64,000 nucleotides of DNA from Smallanthus sonchifolius (taxonomy: Eukaryota > Streptophyta > Magnoliopsida > Asterales > Asteraceae), in assembly GCA_023525975.1 (NCBI GenBank), contig JAKNSE010000037.1, forward strand, positions 3,516,501 to 3,580,500, in the 5' to 3' direction. The notes under the pieces are model-generated. The model saw only the letters and a program-made list of their open reading frames with translations, had not been told where the DNA came from and did no database searches. A program made the translations under genes and the position numbers. Numbering within the stretch: the stretch's first letter is position 1; the number at the start of each line of letters is the position of its first letter. Shown here piece after piece: positions 22,507 to 34,189 of this stretch.

Positions 22507-23634
22507 TACATATAGCATCGAAGATTTGATTTGTTGAAGCCAATCTTTTTCCCTATATCTTCACTCCATCTGAATTTACCAGTCTTGTTGATGAAATTTT
22601 TTAGTTATGAAAACGGCCATGGCCAGCAGCCAAGAGATATCCAGCTCCTCCACGTGTTCTGGGTGGATTTGATTGAACTCAGCAGTGAGCACCTCTGAGG
22701 GTGACATATTCCCTGAAACAAATGCTGCATAACAATTCATGATTCCAGTACATAGAGAGGTGTTGACTTCAATTAGCTTAGCTTGTTGTGAAGAATATGC
22801 TTGTTGCTCAGAAGCAGGAGTCTTAGATGTAGCAGCAATACAAGTAGTCACATCTCCAGTTCCAGATCCTCCTTGTGATATACTTGAAAGAAAGGCACTA
22901 TTACTGCTCTGTGCACCTGCAGAGTTTATTGTATTCACATGGTTAACCTTCCTCTACTAGTCATCAAGGTCATATGATTTGATAATAGAAATCAAACCAT
23001 TCAGAGTGATTTTGTTCAGATCTTTAGTTCTTTTTAATAGAGCAACATCCCAGTCCCAGCTCTGTGGCAAGCCATTCAAAAGTTTCCTATTCAAGTCACC
23101 ATCACTGACAACAATCTGAGCACCTCTGATTTATGACACCAACTTAGTTAATCTCTGTAATCGTACTTCTAGAGATTCACCCAAAACATGATTGAACATG
23201 TTAAACTGCCGTAGAATCATCTCTTTTCTACTTGCCTTCATATCATCATTTCCTTCAAAAGCCTGAGCAAGAGACTCCCAAAGCTGTTTAGCAGAAGTAC
23301 ATTCTTTAAAGTTATGATCTATATTAGGTGATAAGGCCATAGTCAAAGAGGCCAACGCTTTTAAATCTCTTTCAACTAGAATAAAATCTTCATCAGTGTA
23401 GTTTTCTATCTGCTTTGGTGCCTTAGTGCCATCTTCCTTGTCACACATAGGGAATTGTGGTCCCTTGAGTATGTTTCTCCACATCTTGGCTTCAAATAGA
23501 AGAACATGATTTTGAAACCTAAACTTCCAGTCCACGTAATCTTCTACACAGGTAAAACTTGGTGCTTTGGTACTTGTACCAATTTGCAAATCTAGCAAGC
23601 TGTTTAGAATCATGTTAATCTGTTGAGAATTCAT
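22507..23634 (-). pseudogene. Copia-B gag fragment
   Basis: ATG at 23634 opens 167 codons of a copia capsid protein: WKFRFQNHVLLFEAKMWRNI, then the usual MALSPNIDHNFKECTSAKQL and a FNMFNHVLGESLEVRLQRL stretch. A stop near 23131 is followed by the same protein type to 22938, then a Ser/Gln-rich segment and FNQIHPEHVEELDISWLLA. A frameshift near 22590 leads to a run recalling GFNKSNLRCY, the usual start of the CCHC knuckle, where homology ends. Broken in several places and without pol. Confidence 0.82.
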
Positions 23635-23663
23635 CCTGTCAGAGTGTTAGGTCTTTAATCTTT

Positions 23664-23995
23664 CACCCGTGAACTAGTATGAAGCCGTGAATTAGTCTTG
23701 TAATATAACCCGTGTACAACTGTACCTAACAACTGTTAATGCCCGTGAACCCCTATTAACCCGTGAACCACTGTTAACCCGTGAACCACTGTAACTGCCT
23801 GTGAACCACTGTTAACCCGTGAACCACTGTTAACCCGTGAACGAATGTTAACTCGTGAATAAAAAATCTTGCAGTGAAGGAAACCCGCAAAACCTACCTG
23901 AGAAGCTAACCCGTGAACCTGAGAATTTGTCCCGTGAAGCCAGAGCCCGTGAACCCTGATCCGCGTGGAATTTCCGTGAAATCTGCCGTGAATGA
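23664..23995 (-). repeat. Copia-B leader repeat array
   Basis: At least a dozen copies of CCCGTGAA, five or six of them in longer units of 18-20 bp (AACCCGTGAACCACTGTTA), between the primer site and the gag start. A related single copy (AACCCGTGAGCTCATAGTTAA) lies upstream of the TATA box in the LTR at 24592-24612. The ORF at 23736-24194 is a by-product of the array. Confidence 0.88.
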
Positions 23996-24302
23996 AGCTT
24001 GACTTGATTTCAATTCCAAAAATAATCCCTATGATTAAGGGATTCAAATTTTGAAATTCAAAATTAACCCCGATGAACACGATGAAGATCTTGAGAGTTT
24101 TTCCACAGCAAACCTTTCTCACAACAGCAAAATACGAAGAATTTACGAACAAACTCTTGATTCTCAGTAGTAAAAACCGTTGAACCTCTATCACACAGCA
24201 ACAGTTAGCAATAAAAAACCAACCGAAAGCAATAAACAGTACCTTGAAACCTTTGTCTTGAATCGTTGATATCCAAAAACCGAGCCTTGAATGACTTCAA
24301 TG

Positions 24303-24315
24303 GCTCTGATACCAA
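24303..24315 (-). other. Copia-B primer binding site (tRNA-Met)
   Basis: GCTCTGATACCAA on the plus strand next to the LTR start TGTAAGTCCC at 24317; reverse complement gives TTGGTATCAGAGC. Confidence 0.88.
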
Positions 24316-24316
24316 T

Positions 24317-24665
24317 TGTAAGTCCCAATCCTTTTGGATCTTCGATGAACACACGAATGAAAACACACACGATATCAAACTCTCACAATCAATAGGGGGA
24401 AACTAAGTATTGTGGCGATTCAAGAACACAAGATACTTGTAAAACTTGTATATTACTTTAGAGAATTACAAAGAAAATCACATTAAAGCCGCTTACCTCA
24501 CACGGTTAGGGTAAACAAGGATATATACTAAGTAAACTTAATAAGCCCATACATTGCATGTTCTCGGCCTAATTGTCGGCTCAAAATACCCAACCCGTGA
24601 GCTCATAGTTAACGGTAACACCCTACACAAAAACAAAACGCATAATCATAAATCTAGGTCCAACA
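24317..24665 (-). repeat. Copia-B 5' LTR
   Basis: Plus-strand termini TGTAAGTCCC and GGTCCAACA; 349 bp. TATA box on the element strand at about 24520-24527 (GTATATAT). No second copy in the window, so the outer edge is judged from the CA terminus. Confidence 0.72.
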
Positions 24666-25270
24666 AACTCATCAAGATCCTGGTCTCATGGTATGACTAG
24701 ATTCACTTTGCATTCGAATGATGAAAGTACCGATTTTCAATGTGGGTAAAACACAAATATTGCAATTTAGTTAATCACACAAATATCGCCTATAAATGCA
24801 GAGTCTACCGTCATATCAAAAATTGTAACCGATGTCACCATCATATCCAATTCATGCATAAGCTCAGCACACAAATATACTATCATTTCCTATTTTTATG
24901 TTAATCAGTCACACACACATTTTTCTTTATTTTCAGCACAAACATATCACAATATTTCAGGAGTTATCAACAAACAAATGTTCATCAGATATTTTATTTT
25001 ATTTTATTTTATTTTATTCTCCCCCTAAAATTGTGATGCAATTTATTTAAACTAAACAAACACTGAAAATCAACACATATAGAACAAAACTAACACTTAG
25101 AACATATATCACAATTCAACACAAAAAGAAAATCTTTTTGAGGAATATTTAATGGTCTTTCAATCAAAAATCATGAACTTATTATTATTTATTTATTATT
25201 ATTCTTTTAATTAATAATTTTGTGAAACAATTTTCAATTTTAAAATACACTTTTTTTTAACATCAAAAAT
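24666..25270 (-). other. Copia-C 3' non-coding region
   Basis: About 600 bp without genes, including an (ATTTT)n run at 24996-25018 and a CTCCCCCT run near 25020 that reads as a polypurine tract on the minus strand. A 3' LTR matching 31055-31479 is not present here, so Copia-C has lost its 3' end. Confidence 0.6.
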
Positions 25271-25963
25271 TCAGAAAGATATCATCTCCAACATTTCCAC
25301 CAGAGAGTTAAACTGATCTGTTGAGAATGCTTTAGTAAAAATGTTGGCTTTTTGCTCTAAGGTATCAACGTGGACCACCTTAATCAAACAATTCTCAAAA
25401 CAATCACGAATAAAATGTAACCTGATGGCGATATGCTTTGTTTTCGAGTGCTGAATTGGATTTTTCACGATGCCTAACACTGCCTCATTGTCGCAGTAGA
25501 TTAGGGTTTCCAAGAAGTTGATTCCAAAGTCCATCAGTTGATGTTGAATCCAAATGACTTGTGAACAACAGCTCGAATCGGCTGTGTATTCTGCCTCAGC
25601 AGTTGAAGTTGACACATTTGTTCGTTTCTTGCACTGTCTTGAAACTAATCTCTCCCTCAAGAATTGGCAACCACCTATTGTAGATTTCCTGTCCAAGTTA
25701 CAACCACCATAATCGCTATCAGTATAAGCTTAAAAATTGAATTCAGAATCAAAAGGATATTATAGGCCGAGGTTAATTAGACCCTTAAGATACCAAAAAA
25801 TTCTCTTGACTGCCGATACATAGGACTCTTTTGGAGCTGCATGACATCGAGCACACGAACAAACTACGAACATAATATCAGGTCTACTTGCAGTCAGGCA
25901 CATCAAAGAGCCAATCATTGAACGATACATCTTTTGATTAACGTCAACACCAGATAAATCCAC
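25271..25963 (-). pseudogene. Copia-C RNase H
   Basis: Degrades the RNA strand of the RNA-DNA hybrid. Visible: LMCLTASRPDIMFVVCSCAR (25963 onward), a stop and frame break near 25750, DRKSTIGGCQFL, STSTAEAEYTADSSC and HSKTKHIAIRLHFIRD, ending near 25271. Compared with Copia-A the order is the same but the sequence is clearly another family. Confidence 0.88.
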
Positions 25964-25973
25964 TGTGAGAGGT

Positions 25974-26933
25974 TCATGAGGAGCTGATATTGAACTTTGT
26001 TAAAATATCCTTGACATATTTTGCCTGATGAATAAGAATTCCAGCATCAGACTGTTCCACCTGCAATCCCAGAAAAAATTGCATTTGTCCCATCAAGTTC
26101 ACTTTGAATTTATGTTTCATGACAACTTCAAAATCTTTATAAAGATTCTCATTTGTTGAGCCATAAATGATGTCATCAACATAAACTTGAACTATCAGCA
26201 AATCAGAATCAATCTTCTTCAAAAATAATGTCTTGTCAATGGTACCACGAACAAAGCCATTTGTTGTAAGATTTGTCGACAAGGTTTCATACCACGCACG
26301 AGGCGCTTGATGTAACCCATGCAATGCCTTATCGAGTTTGTACACCTAGAATGGATGATCAGGATCTTTAAAACCAAGTGGTTGATTGACATAAACCTCT
26401 TTTTTTACAATCCCATATAGGAATGCACTCTTCACATCCATTTGGTAGACCTTAAACTTCATGAATGAAGCATAGGCCAAAAATATACGAGTAGCTTCAA
26501 TTCGGGCAACAGATACTTCTTGATAAAAACGTTGGACAGCGAGTCTAGCCTTGTTATGAACCAGAATACCATGATCATCTTTCTTGTTACGAAACACCCA
26601 CTTAGTTCCAATCGGGTATTTACCTTCAGGTAGATCTACATGATGCCAAACATTAATCTTTTTGAACTGAAGAAGTTCTTCTTGTATGGCTTCAATCCAA
26701 TTGGTATCTTGTAGAGCAATTGTGACATTTTTGGGTTCTTCTTGTGATAAGAAGCAAGAATATAAACAAACATTGATGTTTCCCGCTTGACTCGTTGTTT
26801 TAACACCATCTTCGAGTGATCCAATTATATTTTCAACTGGATGACCAGAATGAATTCTGAGAGTCGGAATATGAACTGATTCTAGCATACTTGAATCATT
26901 TAAATCAGGTGATTGATCGCTTGAATCATTCAC
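25974..26933 (-). pseudogene. Copia-C reverse transcriptase
   Basis: Two abutting pieces in one frame separated by a single TAG at 26346. Motifs: WIEAIQEELLQFKKINVWHH, GTKWVFRNKKDDHG, NKARLAVQRFYQE, VYQMDVKSAFLYG, KALHGLHQAPRAWYE and catalytic VYVDDIIYGST, then a FFLGLQVEQSD segment. RT is complete in layout, unlike Copia-A. Not functional because of the stop and missing upstream parts. Confidence 0.9.
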
Positions 26934-27119
26934 ACTTGAAGAACTTGTCTGATTAACATCCTCAGCATTATCATTTGGTATATCTAACTGAACTTCAGAT
27001 ATAGCAGGTTCGTCATTAGTAAATGGAACTTGTAATTCTGAATCAACATTTGTAATCGAATTATCAAGTTGTTCTTCTTGTGTTTGAGTAGATGAGGTAA
27101 CAGCTTCAGAGTTTTCACT

Positions 27120-28109
27120 TTAAACTATTACATGTTGTGGACCAACCATAAAATTGTTAATAGTTTGATCAAGCCTTGTTAAAGACTCAACCACTGTATT
27201 TGAAGAACTTGCACCTTCAGAATCAGACAAAAGTTGTTGATCAAAATTCTTGAAAATCACATCCGCATCAAAGAACCAATCTGGCCCATAACAACCAAAA
27301 TCTCTGAAAAACTTGATATACGGCTTCCTTTTGTAAAACAACTCATATGAAGTCTTTGTGTGTTGCTTCACCATAAGAACTCTGTTCAACACATAATATG
27401 CCGTGTTAACTGCTTCAGCCCAGAAAATAATTGGCAATTTTTAATCCACAAGCATTATACGAGCATCTTCAATTAAGGTTCTGTTCTTTCTCTCAACCAC
27501 TCCATTTTTTTTGTGGTGTTCTGACAACACTAAATTGATGAGTTATTCCTTTTTCTGCACAAAAAGAATTTATTAGTTTATTCTAAAACTCAGTTCCGTT
27601 ATCACTGCGAATAATTGACACTTTGCTAGCACAAATGTTTTCGATTCTTTTTATAAATTCAATTATTGTTTCAGGTGTCTCATCGTTTGTTGCAAGGAAA
27701 AACACCCAAGAAAATCTTGAAAAGTCACATGTGATAACAAGACAGTAAGATTTCTTCGCAATACTTTTGACACGAACTGGACCAAATATATCCATATGAA
27801 TAGGAAATAAGGTCGAGTAAACGTTGTGACAGTCTTCTTCGGATGATATTTGTTGTGCTGTTTTCCCTTTGCACATGACATACAACTCTCTTGAATTATG
27901 AATTCCTTTCTGGGTAAACCTCGCACCAGATCTTTATGAACAAGATTGTTCATGTTTCTCAAATTCACATGCCCCATTCGACGATGCCACAGATAAGACT
28001 CCGAGCCAGTGGCTTTTGACAACAAACACGAAACGCTCACTAGTGTTGAATGATCATTCATATCCACCACATAAGTGTTGAACTTTCTTGGACCACGCAT
28101 CAAGATCAT
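27120..28109 (-). pseudogene. Copia-C integrase region
   Basis: Starts with the GAG-pre-integrase zinc finger (LWHRRMGHVNLRNMNNLVHK ... CMSCAKGKQ), then an integrase core with HMDIFGPVRVKSIAKKSYCL, CDFSRFSWVFFL and IRSDNGTEF around 27590. A frameshift lies near 27800 and a break near 27580. The C-terminal part at 27437-27120 has FWAEAVNTAYYVLNRV and YKRKPYIKFFRDFGC. HHCC and the first two acidic positions of DDE can be seen, but no intact frame covers them. Confidence 0.88.
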
Positions 28110-28289
28110 ATCTTCAGGAATAACTAGACCTGGCTTTTAGAACAAGCATTCTTTTGCTGTAAAATGAACTGGTAAGTCTTTGTCACAAACTTGTGAAACA
28201 CTAAGCAGATTAAATTTCAATTGAGATACTAAATTGACTTTTTCAAGCATGATCAGATCATTTGAAACTGTTCCCTGACCAGTAATCTT

Positions 28290-28440
28290 TCCACCCTTTT
28301 TGTCTCAAGCAAATGCAACAAATCCACCATCAAAAGATCGGAAATCATTCAGAATCTCTCTATATCCTGTCATGTGCCTTAAACAACCGTTGTCAACATG
28401 CCAAGCATTATTAATAGTCCTCCCGGTTTGACTCTGCACA
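28290..28440 (-). pseudogene. Copia-C protease remnant
   Basis: Between gag and integrase the minus strand still reads W-H-V-D-N-G-C followed by R-H-M-T-G, the degraded counterpart of the copia protease active site (usually D-S-G/A-C). Too short and broken for more. Confidence 0.6.
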
Positions 28441-28541
28441 TTTTAAGACAACTTAATGAGAAACATGTACCCAAATCATCTTTGACCCGGGCTGACTTTG
28501 ACTTTTTACAATCTTAGTCACAATGACTTGTTCCTTCAAAT

Positions 28542-30607
28542 TCACAACATTCTTTGTTCCAACAATATGTAAAGTCTATTCATTTTTAATTTTTCAAAAA
28601 TAACCAACATTTTCCCATATTTCTTAGTAAATTTTTCTTTAGCAAAATAGCTTGTTCGGTTAGTTTTCTTCACATACCTTGGAATGTTTCGGACCTTTTT
28701 GTCCACAAATTTAGCCAACACATAATCACGACAAGCATTTGAATAAAATTCACTATGATCTCTAGAAAGCAAATAATCACGACTACAATGATGAATCACT
28801 CCGGACTCAGACACACTGTCGTTCTCAGACGCTTTCTTAAACCACTTGTTGATTTTGCTTTTAGTTCTCTCTTTGTGCCTTTTGAACTTTGACTCCCTTG
28901 ATTTGTGTTTGCAATTTCTAGCAAAATGTCCAACTTGACCACAAGTAAAGCAATTGTTACTTTTAATATTTGACTTTGACTTTGAACACTCACCTACTTC
29001 AAACACAGTCTTTCCTTTGTCACGCTTTGACAGACAAACATTCTTTCTTTAACTTCCTTTGTTTTGAGTGGGCTTATCTTTGACATCAATAAACTTGTCT
29101 TTGACATCAACTGATTTGCATTTAACACTAACTTTACTTAACTCACTTTGATTCTTTGTCGGTGCACTGATTTTAACTTTGACAGACCGCTTACTCTCTT
29201 GGTCACTCATAAGTATATGATTCTCTGGTGCTATGAATTCATTTTTCTTAGGCTTTTCTTGAGACAAAACATACTCCTGAATCAATGGATTCCCATATTC
29301 ATCTAACACGACATCTTCATCTAGACATGAGACTTTGAATATTGTCACATAATCTCTAGCTGTGTGCACCACTTTATCAATGAAAGTAGATGTGGTTGAT
29401 ACCTCAGACACACAATCAGAATCATCACAAACAACATTAGTAGAAAAAGTAGAAATATGTGAAATATCAGAATCTAAACAACTGTTTACATCATACTGTT
29501 CACAAGCATTAACATATCTATTTAGATCATAATTAACATCAAGATATTGTTTGCAATCCCTTATGAACTCCCTAGTACATTGTTTATTAAAAGCACAAAA
29601 ACTCTTAACACCATCAAGATCACTCTCATCCTCTACTCAACCGGTGTTCACTTCTACACTAACAAACATGTTATGAAAATTAGAATCATTTGCACATATC
29701 AAATCATTTGATTCATGTGGTTCAGGAAATGGCACAAAGTTATCAGGATGAGGTACCTTATTGTGACCTAGACCATCTTTGATGTAAACTGTTCTTTGTT
29801 TGTTAACACATTCATCCAAAACATTTCGTTGCATTTTTCACTTTGCAATTATTACCCGCTCTTTGATTAAATCAGTTTCAGATGCAATAAGTTTATCAGA
29901 AAGATCTTTTATTAAAACATCATTTCTATCAAGATATTCTTTAAATGTGACATTATCTTTTAAAAGAGCTTTAATTTTTCTAGTGTAGGTAACCTCATTC
30001 TGTTTTAACTCTTTATTAACCCTCTCTTCAGTTTATCATTCTCAGCAATTAGGAAAACATTAGGTAATGAATCAAGTAGTTTCTTGCACAAGTCATACTC
30101 TTCAAAATTTACACCCATCTTCCTTAGCCTGTTGATCATGGTAGTAAACCTTGTGACTTGTTCACTCAGGGTTTCATTTTTCTTGTAATTAAACATATTA
30201 TACTACTTCAGTAAAAGATCAGTGCGACTTTCTTGCAATGCTGCATTCCCCTCAAATCTCAAACACAAATAATTCCATAGCCCTTGAGCTGTCTCGTGCT
30301 GCTTAAAGTTGAGATAAAGTTCAGTACGAAGAGCTAAAATAATTGATCCCAACGCTCGATTGTCTCTTTCAATAAGCTTCTTATCTTCCTCAGAATACAA
30401 TTCTGGATCAGCTATAGGAACTAAACCATCAGCATTTGCTGTCTTTGGCACATGAGGACCTTTGACTATAGACTCCCACAAAGTGTGCTCAGTAAATTTG
30501 AAGTAAGCTTTCATCATGATTTTCCAGTTTGAGAACTCTTAAATGGACTTTAGCATTGGTGGCGACTTTCCCACAACACGTTCAGTCTCGTATACTTTTC
30601 CAGCCAT
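28542..30607 (-). pseudogene. Copia-C gag
   Basis: The best start is the ATG at 30607 (MAGKVYETERVVGKS), with a stop soon after, then MMKAYFKFTEHTLWESIVKG and LALRTELYLNFKQHETAQGL in the capsid part (30517-30203), and TTMINRLRKMGVNFEEY further on. The middle (about 29990-29050) is a long charged, coiled-coil-prone region with several stops. A CCHC knuckle, CFTCGQVGHFARNC, is coded near 28930. Unusually long for a copia gag because of the middle region, but Copia-A and Copia-E have similar insertions. Confidence 0.82.
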
Positions 30608-30659
30608 CTTACAATCACACTAGAACACTTAATCAAAATTCTGAAAATCTTCCATGTAA

Positions 30660-30860
30660 TGAGTTTTCGATCGAAATCCTTTTCAGTCGGAAACTATATG
30701 AGATAGGACTTTTAAGTCGAAAATTCAAGATTTCGAACACAGGAGATTTCGGACTTTTGAGATTTTGGACAACACTTTTCGGTCAAAAACTACTGACCAT
30801 AACTACTTTTCGGTCGAAAAGAGAATTTTGCTCCTTCTAAGAGACTTTTCGACCGATTCT
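30660..30860 (-). repeat. Copia-C leader palindromes
   Basis: Seven or more variants of TTTTCGGTCGAAAA / TTTTCGATCGAAA within 200 bp between the primer site and gag. Two more occur in the LTR at 31360-31388, directly upstream of its TATA box. Confidence 0.82.
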
Positions 30861-31054
30861 TCCTAATAACACCAAAATCAACCTGCAACAATCTGAATGC
30901 AAAATCAAGCCTCCAAATCGATTGTAGACTTCATCTCCATCAATTTTGACTCTGAAAACACAAAAATGGTGAAAAATAACACTCTGATTTCAAATGAATT
31001 TGATGAAAAACTACTTGAATATCAAGAGCTTCAACCAATAGCTCTGATACCACT

Positions 31055-31479
31055 TGTGATTCCCTCTGATCCTTTGATAATCAAGCTTGTAGTCTTCAAA
31101 CAACTTCTAGAAAGGCGGAATCAATCCAGAACACTTCTATAACCGAGTATATCGAATCAAACATGGATAAGAATGAAAATCGCCACACACAAAATATGTA
31201 ACATCACACTCATGATATTCAATGATAGAAACAAGCAATTACAATATGATTTTAACAAGATACAATAGCTAATTTCACTATACAAAGATCTGATCTCAAA
31301 GTGGAAAATTGAAAATCTAATTAAAGCTTCAAAAGACAACTCTATATATACACTAAAGATTTCGATCGAAAACTTCCGATCGAAAACGTTTTTGACCAAA
31401 AGAAAATTTCAACCGAACACTCTAGAGATGTATAATTTCAGCCTATCAATTGATTTCTATGGACTACTAGGTTCCAACA
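31055..31479 (-). repeat. Copia-C 5' LTR with adjacent primer site
   Basis: Plus-strand termini TGTGATTCCC and GGTTCCAACA, 425 bp. The Met primer site lies next to it (GCTCTGATACCA, 31041-31052). TATA box at 31341-31350 on the element strand (TATATATAGA). The right edge meets Copia-D sequence at 31480. Confidence 0.8.
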
Positions 31480-31774
31480 GAATGTGAAAGTCAGGCGAAC
31501 GGGAAGATTGAAAGGCTGACCGCAGAATTAGCTGAAACCAACCATTATCATGTGAACCTAGTGACTTCATGTGATGAATTGGAAGCCCGAGTAAACGTTC
31601 TATTTGATATCTCATCGAAACGTACGAAATATGATTTCAATGATACGTATCTATGGCATTATAGACTTGGACACATAAACAAGAATCGCATGAAGAAACT
31701 CCAGACCACCGGAATTCTAAATTCTACTCGTCAAGAGTCATTTGATGATTGCGAATCATGTTTAAGTGGAAAGT
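31480..31774 (+). pseudogene. Copia-D, left half: gag-pre-integrase zinc finger
   Basis: A plus-strand copia fragment with an open frame. After a helical stretch comes DTYLWHYRLGHINKNRMKKL and then DDCESCLSGK, the HHCC finger at the start of integrase. It stops at GGAAAG, where the Gypsy-G and Copia-E insertions begin. The other half resumes at 50768. It differs from Copia-A, -B, -C and -E, is the oldest element in this block, and resembles the Tork group (from memory). Confidence 0.88.
31769..31774. repeat. Overlapping target-site duplications (GAAAG and AAAGT), left side
   Basis: GAAAG (31769-31773) pairs with 50768-50772 and belongs to Gypsy-G. AAAGT (31770-31774) pairs with 40670-40674 and belongs to Copia-E. 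The T of the second is the first base of the Gypsy-G LTR. Confidence 0.9.
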
Positions 31775-32177
31775 TGTAGGTCCCAGTTCGGTGCGTGACG
31801 GATCTCTAGACTCACGGTACGACGTGGTGATAACGTGAGGAATCCATGATCAACGTGCAACGTGTAACTCAATCAACAACACGGTGTAAATAATCCTCTT
31901 TGTATTTCCACTCAGAATATCAGTTTACAAGTTCTCTCAGTTTCTGTACTGTTCTGATCTACTATGATCTAAACTCAGCTCTTAAAACTGACAAGTAAAC
32001 CTCTATTTATAGGGAAACCACAAAGATCACAGGCGAACTTGTTAAGTTCTCCCTTAACAAGCATAGGCGAACTTAGAAAGTTCGCCTATCAAGTTCGCTC
32101 TAAGTTCCTTAGGCGAACTTGACAGCTTCGCTAACTTACAACATAGAATTTCAGCGACAGTTACAAAACATGCTCCA
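31775..32177 (-). repeat. Copia-E 3' LTR
   Basis: About 403 bp, starting TGTAGGTCCC; matched by 37301-40669 once the LINE is removed. TATA box at 32001-32012 (CTATAAATAGAG on the element strand). Upstream of it (32029-32120) lie repeated palindromes built on GGCGAACTT...AAGTTCGCC. A purine tract (AAGGGGGAGTC on the minus strand) follows at 32178-32190. Confidence 0.9.
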
Positions 32178-34189
32178 AAAGACTCCCCCTTAACTGTTGC
32201 TTACAATTCTAACACAGTACAAGCAAAGACTCTAAGACTAAGACATAGAATCTTCAAGCTCGTTGTCACCAGAAATAGTTCCAACAGACTCCCCCTTGAC
32301 AACAGCTTCAGAAGATTGTCATCAGTCCTCAAACAGATCATAGTCTTTGTCTTGTACATCTGCACACTCTTTATTTCTAGAAGAAAACTTGGGAGAAGGA
32401 CCCCTTGTCAACTTCTTTCTGCAAATTTCATTTATGGAAAAGAAGAACAACCAAGTATAACGAACAAGTAAAATTTCCATGGAAGATGGAAAACTAAAAT
32501 CTTTTTGGTTTTTCAAACACAAAAAACACAAAATCTTTTTGGTTTTTCTCTTTACAAACTGAACTGTAAAATAGTAAATCACATCTTTTTGGTCGAACAT
32601 TACGAGTAAGAAGATCATATCAGTATAAACAATGCATCAACCACACATTTTGGATAAACATCCATAAACATTCTATGGGTATCCTATCCAGATTCATTCT
32701 TTCATTTCTTTATACTAGATAAGATCAAATCTTTTAAGCTTCAACCAAAACATGTAATGATATGCGAAGAACTTCAAAGAAGATGGGATCAGATCATAAC
32801 ATGCTTATAATAAATTACATATGAATTTGCAGTGCATAACATGTCAATCTAAGTTGTTAATATTATAAAAATTGAAACCATCAGTATCTTTGTCCCATGT
32901 TCTTGTGAATTAAGATACCATTTATTTTGTAATACAACGTGTACCCCATAAATATGCTAACAGAAAATTTAAATTGCACTATCTTCAAGACATATAAGAT
33001 CATTGCAAGATAATTTTCAATTTCCAGGATGAAATTATACTGTTAAACATAGGAAAAAATCAAACAGAGAATCAGATTGATTCAGAATAGAATGATTCAG
33101 AATCGAGTGATTCAAATGTCTTGGTTTGGATGAAGTATCATGATTCATAGTAACAGAAAGATTGTACCGATAGAATTCTTCAACATATGATTGATCAAGA
33201 AATCAATTGATTCAATGACATAGGGTAGCGTGATCCAACCGTTATCTGGATATATTCAATGTAATCAAGATATTGATCCAAGGGCTAGTATATGTTCCAA
33301 CAGATGTTGTCAGAAACATATCTTAGTTCAACATCACATTGCATGTATTTCAGGACATGGGCAGCGAAGTGAACTGAAAAATTGTGTTAAACGACATAAC
33401 TGATACTGGTCTCATGAAGTACTTTAGATCTTATATTCTTTATCTGATAATGATCTTTTACACACACACCCGACATACCATGGGTTCAAATCACAGTTGT
33501 CACAAAGTTCATTATGTTGTCACACTACTAATGGACCAAAGATACTCATAGTCTATTGACAATTCAGACTACATACTAGTATGCATATTAAAATAAAAGC
33601 ATCAAGCATCAATTTTTGTTCAACATAAGTAGTTATGAAGCTATCATTTCCCAAACTGTGCAGTCTAAGAAGTTCTGATCAAAACATTTATCACAGATAT
33701 ATTAGATAAGCAATCATAAAAGCCAACTAAGTTCATGTGTGATTGAACATCTACTGATTTACTATCATTTCTCCTTATAACTTCAAGTAATGTTAATTTT
33801 AACTTTTTCAATTTGTTTGGCTTTTTCAAAATCTTTTTGACAAAAAGTAAAACTTCCATGAAAACATTGTTAAGAAAAACATTTTACTTGGTCACTTGGA
33901 AATTAAGCATTTCAATCAATTAAAACTCAAACCGATGTAATCGAATGCCTTTGCCTTTATCACCAACACAATTCTGTACTCCCCCTCAACTAGTCAAATG
34001 GTTGCATCAACGACTTTATGCTCACCATCATCATCCTAAGTTTCAGGTAGTCTTTTGGACTTGGTCAAACACTTTCCAAAAACAAACATTGTGTGGGACA
34101 TAATATCCCCCTTGAGCATCAAGTCGATTAATCAAATAGACTTATCAGTTATCAAACAACTCTTTTGCTCCTGCAGATGTCATTCCCTG
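32178..34189 (-). other. Copia-E non-coding region in place of pol
   Basis: No coding frame of substance. Runs of CTCCCCCT type near 32182, 32287, 33979, 34106 and 34240 read as polypurine tracts on the element strand; only the first is next to the LTR. Just upstream (around 34170-34200) the frame still recalls the H-M-T-G segment that normally opens protease, so pol was probably deleted from there on. Confidence 0.65.

Larger units (their letters stand above)
22505..24665 (-). mobile_element. Copia-B: truncated copia (5' LTR, leader, gag)
   Basis: Minus strand, from right to left: 5' LTR (24317-24665), Met primer site, a 670 bp leader with a dense repeat array, then gag to about 22505, where it stops just before the expected zinc knuckle. 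Everything downstream is gone. The right LTR edge abuts the 3' part of Copia-C. About 240 bp to the left (22260-22504) show nothing I recognise. Confidence 0.8.
24666..31479 (-). mobile_element. Copia-C: decayed autonomous-type copia
   Basis: Minus strand, from right to left: 5' LTR (31055-31479), Met primer site, leader with TCGATCGA-type palindromes, gag with CCHC knuckle, protease remnant, integrase, RT and RNase H in standard copia order (integrase before RT). The full domain set marks it as derived from an autonomous element. Many stops and frameshifts show it is old. The 3' LTR is missing. Confidence 0.88.

Noticed and set aside
23664..23995. CRISPR-like or coding repeat (frame 23736-24194 with VHGL repeats)
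   Set aside because: The repeated peptide is simply the leader array read in one frame; it lies between a primer site and gag.
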